DNA from: Hyphomicrobiales bacterium
GTDB taxonomy: Bacteria > Pseudomonadota > Alphaproteobacteria > Rhizobiales > Aestuariivirgaceae
Reading direction: 5' to 3'
Length of the DNA stretch: 5,037 nt
Assembly: GCA_025356765.1 (NCBI GenBank)
Contig: JANXRO010000242.1
Location: 1-5,037, forward strand
Shown here: positions 1 through 5,037 of the stretch, piece after piece
How the letters are laid out: each line of letters opens with the position of its first letter
Numbering within the stretch: the first letter of the stretch is position 1
Translations under genes and position numbers: made by a program
Notes under the pieces: generated by a model
What the model was told of the DNA's origin: nothing
Seen by the model: the letters and a program-made list of their open reading frames with translations, nothing else
Database searches by the model: none

Positions 1-641
1 ATTTCCAAACCGTCTTGAATGCGATGCGCGCCAAGGGAATAGGCCGTCATCGGCTTATCCATCAGCGTTGCCATATCGCGCAAGGCTTCCAAATGTCTGA
101 TGCCTGAATGCAGATCAACCGGTTCAACGGGATAGCCCGCGCTGAAATTGATGGCGTTAAAATGCTGGCCAAGTTTCAGAAACTTTTGATAGTCAGCGCG
201 GTTGCCCGTGCGGCGGCCATTGTCTGTATCATGGCAGGAAGGCGGCGAACCCACGGTGCCAAACACCATATTGTTGCCACCAAGTTGCATGTTGTGAGCA
301 GGATTTCTGGCATGCACGGTGAATTCTGCTGGTGCATAAGACACTAGCTGTTCGATCAACCCCGGATCAAAGCGCACTCGTTCATTTTCAATCTTGGCGC
401 CTGCCTTTTTCCACATGGCGCGGGCTTCTTCATCGAGAAAATCCATGCCAATTTCGGCAAGCACTTTCAGGGAAGAACGGTGAATGGATTCGGCTTCATC
501 GGCTGAGATGATATTCGTGGGCGCAAACATGCGTTTGACTTTGCGCGTGGGCAATTGCGGAATGACAGCACCACCGCCCGCACCGGGGTTAGAACGGGCA
601 CCGCCACGGCGCGCGCGGCGGGGTTCAGTTTCAATGTTCAT
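1..641 (-). CDS. MttB-family (trimethylamine methyltransferase-like) protein, N-terminal part, cut by window edge
   Basis: Reading leftward from an ATG at 641, the frame is open for 213 codons to the window edge, so the C-terminal half is missing. Family: trimethylamine:corrinoid methyltransferase-like (MttB/MtgB superfamily), cytoplasmic TIM-barrel enzymes that move a methyl group from a methylated amine or betaine to a corrinoid protein. Seen here: an Arg/Gly-rich leader (residues 8-24, RRARRGG...), then a typical N-terminal region with SIHRSSLKVLAEIG (52-65), a FTVHARNP segment (107-114) and GGNNMVFGTVGSPP (121-134). It aligns with the second MttB-like protein in this window at nearly the same residue numbers, although identity is low, so they are diverged paralogues and not a recent duplication. 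A good Shine-Dalgarno sequence lies 8 bases upstream. It follows the LysR gene by 45 bases on the same strand and is probably co-transcribed with it. The substrate cannot be told, and whether the protein contains pyrrolysine cannot be judged because that part lies outside the window. Confidence 0.9.
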   Translation of the reverse strand, partial: MNIETEPRRARRGGARSNPGAGGGAVIPQLPTRKVKRMFAPTNIISADEAESIHRSSLKVLAEIGMDFLDEEARAMWKKAGAKIENERVRFDPGLIEQLVSYAPAEFTVHARNPAHNMQLGGNNMVFGTVGSPPSCHDTDNGRRTGNRADYQKFLKLGQHFNAINFSAGYPVEPVDLHSGIRHLEALRDMATLMDKPMTAYSLGAHRIQDGLE

Positions 642-649
642 GTTCAAAA

Positions 650-656
650 CCTCTTT
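650..656 (-). promoter_or_regulatory. Ribosome binding site of the left mttB-like gene
   Basis: On the minus strand the sequence reads AAAGAGG, 8 bases before the ATG at 641. This supports that start and shows that the gene is translated independently of the upstream lysR gene. No terminator-like hairpin is visible in the 45 bases between the two genes. Confidence 0.75.
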
Positions 657-686
657 GAATTATCTGCGCGCAAAAAGCCAAGCCCA

Positions 687-1583
687 TCACAGCGCCTCCA
701 AACTTGAGTCGGCGGCCTCTTGTTTGACCAACCAATCTTCAAATCGTTTCACTTTATTTTTAGATTTGTTGGCGGCAGCACAGGCAAAATACCAATTGTG
801 TTTGTGCGGCACGCGCAATGGAAATGGCTGCACCAAGCGGCCCAATTTAATATCTTCATGGGCAAAGGGGCCAATGGTCATAGCAACGCCCCTGCCCTCG
901 ATGGCGGCTTCCTGGCTTAAAATATAACTATCCACCGAAAGTCTATTGGCGGGTTTCACGTTTTCAACGCCAGCTGCGTCTAACCACTGTTGCCAATCTT
1001 CCTCGGCCGTATAGACATCAATCAATTTGGTGGTTTTCAAATCTTTGGGTGAAGAAAGTTTCAACTTGGGTGAACACACGGGCACCAGGAATGATTTGAA
1101 AAGCGGGCGATAATAATGCCCAGGCAATTGGTTGCGCGCCAAGATAAGGCCCACATCAACATTGCGTTCATCAAAATCCCAATCAAAATAGCTGGTGGAA
1201 AGGCGCACTTTTGTATCAGGAAATTTGCGCTCAAAATCATGCAGACGAGGTATCAGCCATTTCAGCGCAACGGTTACGTAAACTTGGATGGTGAGTTCTT
1301 TATCCGTGTTGGCGGGGCGCAGCGCCCGGGTTTGAGCTTCGATCTCATCAAACGCATCACGCACTTTGGGAAAGTAAGTTTGGCCCGCTTGAGTGAGTTC
1401 GGCGCGGCGTGCGTCACGCCTGAACAGTTGCACATCCAACCGCTGTTCCAGAAGCTTGACTTGGTGGCTGACAGCAGAACGCGTGATGCCCAATTCACCC
1501 GCCGCCATGCGGAAAGAACCAAGGCGGGCGGCGGCTTCAAAAGCCGTTAAAGCGCGGAGCGGAGGCAGGTCACGGCGGGCCAA
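687..1583 (-). CDS. LysR-family transcriptional regulator, GcvA-like
   Basis: A complete LysR-type regulator, 298 residues from the proposed TTG start (311 if the upstream ATG at 1622 is used), ending in TGA. The N-terminal winged helix-turn-helix begins RRDLPPLRALTAFEAAARLG, the hallmark of the GcvA-like branch, with the recognition helix in GITRSAVSHQVKLLEQRL. The rest (from about residue 95) is the periplasmic-binding-like effector domain, with the conserved PVCSPKL and the late IEGRGVAMTIGP segments. The TTG at 1583 is preferred because AAGGTGA sits 5 bases upstream and because family members start only a few residues before LPPL; the ATG at 1622 has no ribosome binding site and adds 13 atypical residues. 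It is divergent from the mttB-like operon on the plus strand and upstream of another mttB-like gene on its own strand, so it probably regulates both in response to a methylated amine or a product. The effector is unknown. Confidence 0.95.
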   Translation of the reverse strand: MARRDLPPLRALTAFEAAARLGSFRMAAGELGITRSAVSHQVKLLEQRLDVQLFRRDARRAELTQAGQTYFPKVRDAFDEIEAQTRALRPANTDKELTIQVYVTVALKWLIPRLHDFERKFPDTKVRLSTSYFDWDFDERNVDVGLILARNQLPGHYYRPLFKSFLVPVCSPKLKLSSPKDLKTTKLIDVYTAEEDWQQWLDAAGVENVKPANRLSVDSYILSQEAAIEGRGVAMTIGPFAHEDIKLGRLVQPFPLRVPHKHNWYFACAAANKSKNKVKRFEDWLVKQEAADSSLEAL

Positions 1584-1588
1584 AAAAT

Positions 1589-1595
1589 TCACCTT
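1589..1595 (-). promoter_or_regulatory. Ribosome binding site that decides the TTG start of lysR
   Basis: On the minus strand AAGGTGA lies 5 bases before TTG (1583-1581). No comparable site precedes the ATG at 1622, where the upstream bases read CAAATTCC. This is the main sequence reason for choosing the shorter protein. Confidence 0.65.
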
Positions 1596-1691
1596 TTTTT
1601 GTATTGAAATCAGGATTAGCATGGAATTTGACGCAAAACAGAGATTTGAGGGTGGTGATATTTATTCAACACCTGAACACGGAACTGCCGC

Positions 1692-1708
1692 TTTGCACAA
1701 TCTGCAAA
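1692..1708. promoter_or_regulatory. Probable LysR-type operator in the divergent promoter region
   Basis: The sequence TTTGC-ACAATCT-GCAAA is a perfect 5-base inverted repeat with a 7-base centre, and it contains the T-N11-A core (T at 1694, A at 1706) usual for LysR-type binding sites. It lies between the divergent lysR and mttB-like genes, 37 bases before the latter's start codon, where a LysR regulator would be expected to bind. A weaker candidate dyad, GGTG-N12-CACC, lies at 1654-1673. Clear -35/-10 boxes could not be assigned on either strand. Confidence 0.6.
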
Positions 1709-1733
1709 CACGGGCACATTGGTAAAAATATTT

Positions 1734-1738
1734 GAGGT
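1734..1738 (+). promoter_or_regulatory. Ribosome binding site of the UAG-containing mttB-like gene
   Basis: GAGGT ends 6 bases before the ATG at 1745, a good position for a Shine-Dalgarno sequence. It supports translation starting here and so supports the short frame up to the UAG being part of the same gene as the sequence beyond it. Confidence 0.7.
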
Positions 1739-1744
1739 TGTGAA

Positions 1745-3325
1745 ATGTCACTTGTTGAAGATATTACCAAACGCCGTGGCGGCCGCGATGCGCGGCGCAC
1801 ATTGCGTTCCACCGCCATTCCCATGTCGAAGGCCGCGGTAAAACCTGGCATGGTGGGCGGGCAATATAAGCCTTTAAAAGACGCGGATATGGTGCGCATT
1901 CATCAAACCGCGTTGAAGCTTTTGAACGATGTGGGCCTTGCCCGCGCCATTCCTACCTGCATCGAAGCAATGACGGCGCGTGGCTGTTTCATGCGCGATA
2001 ACGGCCGCTTGTGCATTCCGCCTTCATTGGTTGAAGATATTCTGGCATCGTGTGCCAAGAACTTTGTTTTGCATGCACGTAAACCTCAGCTTGATATGGA
2101 GCCTTGGGGCAACTAGGTCTATTTTGGCACGGCGGGCGCTGCCGTTCACATTGTTGAAATTGAATCGAATTCTTACCGCGAGTCTTATCTGGCTGATCTT
2201 TATGACGCAGCGCGGATTGTGGACACGTGCGAACATATTCATTTTTTCCAACGCTCGCTTACTGCGCGCGATATGCTGAATGGGCACGACCTTGATATCA
2301 ACACGCTTTATGCCTGTTTGGCGGGCACGCAAAAACACGTAGGCACTTCCATGGTGGAAGCTTCGCATGTGGATGAGTGCCTGCAGATTTTGCATTATGT
2401 GGCCGGTGGTGAAAAAAAGTGGCGCGAGCGACCCTTTGTTTCGCAAAGCAATTGCTTTGTTGTGCCGCCGCTTAATTTTGCTGAAGATGCTTGCGCATGT
2501 TTGGAAGCCGCAGCACGTGGCGGCATGCCGGTGTTATTATTATCTGCTGCACAAGCAGGGGCCACGGCACCTGCGGCCCTTGCTGGCACAGTTGTGCAAG
2601 CCGTGGCTGAATGTCTGGCCGGCTTGGTTTATATCAATTGCGTGGTGCCTGGTGCCATTGCTATTTGGGGGCCATGGCCCTTTGTTTCAGATTTGCGCAC
2701 AGGGGCCATGAGCGGCGGTTCGGGCGAACAGGCTTTGATCACTTCGGCTTGCGCGCAGATGGGCCATTATTTTGGCCTTACGGTTGGTTCAGCCGCTGGC
2801 ATGTGTGATGCGAAAATGCCGGACATTCAGGCGGGTTATGAAAAGGGTTTAACCGCAGGCATTTCCGCCATGACCGGCATTAACATGATGTATGAGGCCG
2901 CTGGCATGCATGCTTCCTTGTTGGGCTTTTGTTTGGAAAGCTTGCTGATTGATAATGACATGTTGGGTTCAATCAACCGCAATGTGCGCGGCATTGAAGT
3001 GACCGAAGACACGCTTTCGCTTGATGTGATCACCGAGACTTGCCTTGAAGGGCCCGGTCATTATTTGGGTTCCAACCAAACGCTGACGATGATGCAAACC
3101 GAATATATTTATCCCGCCATGGCCAATCGGATGAGCCCGAAGGAATGGAACGAGGCAGGCAAGCCTGATATTTTATCAAAGGCCATTGCCCGCAAGAAGG
3201 AAATTTTATCAACCTATTATCCAGAATATATCCCGCTGGAGGTTGATGCGATTATTCGCCAGCATCACGATATTAAATTGCCCCGCGAAGTGATGGAGAT
3301 TGGCGATCCACGCTGGATGAAGTAA
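1745..3325 (+). CDS. MttB-family (trimethylamine methyltransferase-like) protein interrupted by an in-frame UAG at codon 124
   Basis: Read straight through, this is a 526-codon gene (ATG to TAA), close to the usual 480-530 residues of trimethylamine:corrinoid methyltransferase family proteins. A TAG at 2114-2116 divides it into 123 codons and a further 402 codons in the same frame with no other stop. Seen: an Arg-rich leader RRGGRDARR (10-18), N-terminal segment VRIHQTALKLLNDVG (50-64), FVLHARKP (107-114), then UAG, VYFGTAGAAVH (125-135), TGAMSGGSGEQALITSACAQMG (319-340), AGYEKGLTAG, YEAAGMHASLLG, IDNDMLG (402-408) and RGIEVTEDTLSLDVI. Conservation continues without a break on both sides of the stop, so this is one gene. 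It heads an operon with an Fe-S protein, an S-methyltransferase and a GFA protein. The expected role is methyl transfer from a methylated amine to a corrinoid protein. It could be a recent pseudogene, a sequencing error or a readthrough gene; pyrrolysine is possible but the site is unusual. The substrate is not known. Confidence 0.88.
2114..2116 (+). other. In-frame amber (TAG) codon inside the mttB-like gene
   Basis: The codons read AAC TAG GTC, between WGN and VYFGTAG. The aligned position in the left paralogue is Asn124. One base change from AAG, CAG, GAG, TGG, TTG, TCG or TAT/TAC would restore a sense codon. The base after the stop is G, which is not a known strongly leaky context. Confidence 0.9.
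2129..2145 (+). other. Possible stem-loop 12 bases downstream of the in-frame TAG
   Basis: ACGGCGG-GCG-CTGCCGT can fold into a seven-pair stem (one G-U) with a 3-base loop. Recoding elements sometimes lie just after a stop codon, but these bases also encode the conserved TAGAAV stretch of the family, so the hairpin may be only a by-product of GC-rich codons. Confidence 0.3.
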
Positions 3326-3335
3326 ACCCTCGCGG

Positions 3336-3962
3336 ATGGAACACCCCATCCTTGCGCGTATTCAGCGCGAAACATTCACACCGCTCGGCTGGTTTTCACC
3401 CACTGATATGGGCGAGACCAAACAAGTGATTTTGATTGGCAACGCCGGGCCTGAAATGTTTCGGCGGTTTGCACGTTCTGGCGCCCCCACCATGGATGAA
3501 TGGACGCGGGTTGTTGTTGAAGCTTTAGCTGAAGATTTGAGTGCTAAAGCGTTGTTTCCGTTTGATAAGCCTGCACTACCATTTCTGTCTTGGGCCAGGC
3601 TCGCTGGGGCTGGGCACACTTCGCCGCTGGGCTTAAACATTCATGCCACATATGGCCTTTGGCATGCTTACCGCGCCGCATTGCTATTTCCGGTGGAGTT
3701 TGATTTGCCGCGAATTTCAGCAGGTGCCCACCCCTGTGAAGCTTGCGTGGGCAAGCCCTGCCTTGGTGCCTGCCCCGTGCAAGCGTTTGACGGTTCTACC
3801 TATAATGTTGCCGTTTGCGGCGCGCATATTAAATCTGCTGCGGGTGATGATTGCATGGATAATGGATGTTTGGCGCGGCGGGCTTGCCCTGTGGGCCAAA
3901 AGTTTGCTTATTCAAAACCACAAGCGCAATTTCATATGAGGGCATTTCGTGAGCTACGATAA
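3336..3962 (+). CDS. Small iron-sulfur protein with a QueG/dicluster-ferredoxin-like C-terminus
   Basis: A 208-residue protein starting 10 bases after the mttB-like stop. Its C-terminal third carries eight cysteines in two ferredoxin-type groups: C134-x2-C137-x4-C142-x3-C146-Pro and C161-x11-C173-x4-C178-x5-C184-Pro. This fits two [4Fe-4S] clusters, as in the C-terminal part of epoxyqueuosine reductase (QueG) and reductive dehalogenases, although the spacing is looser. Residues 1-130 have no motif that I can name with confidence; VILIGNAGPEMFRRF (31-45) could be the remnant of a nucleotide- or cofactor-binding strand-loop, and HATYGLWHAYRAALLF (103-118) looks like a conserved helical segment. 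No signal peptide or membrane segment is seen, so it is probably cytoplasmic. There is no good Shine-Dalgarno sequence, so translation is probably coupled to the upstream gene. By context it may feed electrons to, or help reactivate, the corrinoid system; that is an inference. The ferredoxin-like assignment is firm, the exact role is not. Confidence 0.85.
   Translation: MEHPILARIQRETFTPLGWFSPTDMGETKQVILIGNAGPEMFRRFARSGAPTMDEWTRVVVEALAEDLSAKALFPFDKPALPFLSWARLAGAGHTSPLGLNIHATYGLWHAYRAALLFPVEFDLPRISAGAHPCEACVGKPCLGACPVQAFDGSTYNVAVCGAHIKSAAGDDCMDNGCLARRACPVGQKFAYSKPQAQFHMRAFRELR
3938..3942 (+). promoter_or_regulatory. Ribosome binding site for the GTG-started S-methyltransferase gene
   Basis: GAGGG lies 6 bases before the GTG at 3949, inside the end of the preceding Fe-S protein gene. 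It supports the GTG start and the 14-base overlap between the two genes. Confidence 0.7.
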
Positions 3963-4857
3963 CATCAGACAAAAACTGGCGGCGGGCGAAACCATAATTC
4001 TCGACGGCGGCACGGGCACAGACATTCAACGCCGAGGTGCTCCGATGAGCGGTGACACATGGTGCGCGGAAGTGAACCTGACGCATCCAGAGATCGTGCG
4101 TTCCGTGCATGATGATTACATCAAGCGCGGGGCCGATATAATTACCGCCAACACATTTGCATCGAGCGCATTATCGTTCAACGCTTATGGCCGCGATGAT
4201 GATTTGCTGGCAATAGACCGCGCCGCAGTGGCCGTGGCCAAAGCCGCAGCGAAGGGCACAGATGTTTGTGTGGCTGGTTCTGTTTCAACCATGCGACCAG
4301 TGTTTTTAGGTAGCGACCGGAGTGATACTTCAAAGAACTGGACTGAGGCCGAGGCCCGCGCATTGTTCGCCCGCAAAGTTCAAAACTTAAAAGCGCAAGG
4401 TGTTGACCTGATTATGATGGAGATGATGCGAGATGTGGATTATTCCGTGTGGGCCACATCAGAGGCAATGAAAACTGGTCTTCCGGTTTGGGTTGGCATA
4501 TCGGTTGAAAAACATGACGGTGTGCTCACTGGGTTTGGCCGTGAAGACCAAAACCTGCACGACATTGCCAAGGCGCTTTGCGCGTTAAAGCCAGATGTTA
4601 TTTCGATCATGCACACGTCTTCAAATGACACTGATGAAGCTTTGGAGATTCTGCGGCAATATTGGAACGGGCCCATTGGCACTTATCCTGAATGTGGATA
4701 TTTCAAAGCGCCCGATTGGCAATTTGTTGATGTGATAACACCTTCCGATCTTGTGCATAAATCCCACGAATGGAATGCGTTAGGCGCCACAATTTTTGGC
4801 GGCTGTTGTGGAATTGGGCCAGACCATATCGAAGCCTTGGCGAAAGAATTTAAATAA
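3949..4857 (+). CDS. Homocysteine S-methyltransferase / betaine-homocysteine methyltransferase family protein
   Basis: A 302-residue protein with a GTG start that overlaps the previous gene by 14 bases. It is a single TIM-barrel S-methyltransferase domain, as in BHMT, MmuM and the N-terminus of MetH: LDGGTGTDIQRRG (18-30), TANTFASSAL (66-75), the barrel segment VDLIMMEMM with Glu158, and the C-terminal zinc motif GGCCG (284-288, Cys286 and Cys287). These enzymes transfer a methyl group to homocysteine using zinc-bound thiolate chemistry. Oddity: the third zinc ligand of characterised members is a cysteine in an NC-type motif after a barrel strand, whereas here the matching stretch reads ISIMHTSSND with His222 and no cysteine. 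The protein may therefore bind zinc through Cys2His or act on another acceptor. Being in an MttB-type operon suggests that it handles methyl groups from a betaine or similar compound. The family is certain; the homocysteine specificity is not. Confidence 0.92.
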   Translation: MSYDNIRQKLAAGETIILDGGTGTDIQRRGAPMSGDTWCAEVNLTHPEIVRSVHDDYIKRGADIITANTFASSALSFNAYGRDDDLLAIDRAAVAVAKAAAKGTDVCVAGSVSTMRPVFLGSDRSDTSKNWTEAEARALFARKVQNLKAQGVDLIMMEMMRDVDYSVWATSEAMKTGLPVWVGISVEKHDGVLTGFGREDQNLHDIAKALCALKPDVISIMHTSSNDTDEALEILRQYWNGPIGTYPECGYFKAPDWQFVDVITPSDLVHKSHEWNALGATIFGGCCGIGPDHIEALAKEFK

Positions 4858-5037
4858 TGAAAACCGGCTCTTGCCTTTGTGGGGCGGTGGCATTTGAAAT
4901 TCATGGCCCCATGGATGATGTGGTGGCGTGCCATTGTTCACAATGCCGAAAGATGACAGGCAATTATTGGTCTTCCACCCATGTGGCAGATGATGATTTG
5001 AAATTTACCAAGCACGATGGTTTGAAATGGTTTGCAT
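4857..5037 (+). CDS. GFA-family (glutathione-dependent formaldehyde-activating enzyme-like) protein, cut by window edge
   Basis: The ATG at 4857 shares its A with the TAA of the previous gene (TAATG), a typical coupled start, and 60 codons are visible before the edge. The protein begins MKTGSCLCGAVAFEIHG and then has CHCSQCRKMTG (25-35), which together give the zinc-binding cysteine pattern of the GFA/CENP-V fold: C6-x-C8 and C25-x-C27-x2-C30. The founding member, Gfa, was described as speeding up the joining of formaldehyde and glutathione; most family members have unknown substrates. In this operon, downstream of methyl-transfer genes, a role in removing formaldehyde or a related small product is plausible but is an inference. 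No strong Shine-Dalgarno sequence is present; translation probably depends on the upstream gene. The C-terminal half is missing from the window. Confidence 0.9.
   Translation, partial: MKTGSCLCGAVAFEIHGPMDDVVACHCSQCRKMTGNYWSSTHVADDDLKFTKHDGLKWFA

Noticed and set aside
108..347. Plus-strand open frame of 79 codons
   Set aside because: It lies antisense inside the left mttB-like gene, has no family resemblance and no ribosome binding site; the minus-strand frame explains the region.
642..686. Terminator between lysR and the left mttB-like gene
   Set aside because: Only a short GCGCGC run near A/T bases is present and no stem followed by a T run can be drawn in the transcribed direction.
484..927. 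Plus-strand open frame of 147 codons
   Set aside because: It spans the start of one minus-strand gene and the end of another with low-complexity Arg/Pro/Ala content, typical of an antisense shadow.
1116..1550. Plus-strand open frame of 144 codons
   Set aside because: It is wholly antisense to the clearly recognisable LysR gene and shows no domain of its own.
1584..1744. Sigma-70 promoter boxes for the divergent genes
   Set aside because: TTGCAC at 1693 resembles a -35 box, but no -10 box lies at proper spacing (the A/T-rich TAAAAAT at 1723 is 24 bases away). Minus-strand candidates are equally weak.
2114..2116. UAG as the canonical catalytic pyrrolysine of MttB
   Set aside because: The archaeal pyrrolysine lies about two thirds along the protein; this codon is near one quarter, before the VYFGTAG segment, where the aligned paralogue has Asn. 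No pyl genes or suppressor tRNA are visible in the window. Kept only as a possibility in the findings.
2219..3325. A separate downstream gene starting at the GTG at 2219
   Set aside because: There is no convincing ribosome binding site, and conserved family sequence continues upstream of it in the same frame as far as the UAG and beyond, so this GTG is an internal valine codon of one larger gene.

Overview
The window reads as a compact piece of an alphaproteobacterial-type chromosome. That placement is an inference from the GcvA-like LysR regulator, the protein sequences and the mixed GC content; there is no rRNA, tRNA or other phylogenetic marker to test it. It looks like a methylated-amine (quaternary amine or betaine type) demethylation and one-carbon locus arranged around a divergent promoter. 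Coding density is very high. The only sizeable non-coding stretch is the roughly 160-base divergent region at 1584-1744, and no mobile element, CRISPR array, RNA gene or convincing terminator was found.

Minus strand, left part: a GcvA-like LysR regulator (687-1583, probably starting at a TTG) is followed 45 bases downstream by the N-terminal 213 codons of an MttB-family (trimethylamine methyltransferase family) protein that runs off the left edge (3-641). The two are probably co-transcribed.

Plus strand, right part: a second, divergent MttB-family gene (1745-3325) carries an in-frame UAG at codon 124 and then continues in the same frame with well-conserved family sequence to a TAA. After it come a 208-residue protein with eight C-terminal cysteines suited to two [4Fe-4S] clusters (3336-3962), a homocysteine S-methyltransferase/BHMT-family protein (3949-4857) and the start of a GFA-family protein (4857-5037, cut by the right edge). 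These genes are 10 bases apart or overlap by 14 and 1 bases, so they very probably form one operon.

A plausible joint role is as follows. The MttB-like proteins transfer a methyl group from a methylated amine to a corrinoid protein (not encoded here). The Fe-S protein may supply low-potential electrons or help with cofactor activation. The S-methyltransferase-like protein moves or accepts methyl groups. The GFA-like protein may deal with a formaldehyde-type or other small reactive product. The LysR protein probably controls both arms from an inverted repeat of T-N11-A form at 1692-1708.

The observation most worth checking is the in-frame amber codon in the second mttB-like gene. MttB is the classic pyrrolysine family, but this UAG lies near one quarter of the protein, whereas the pyrrolysine of archaeal MttB lies about two thirds of the way along. 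A recent nonsense mutation, a sequencing error or readthrough are therefore more likely than a catalytic pyrrolysine.
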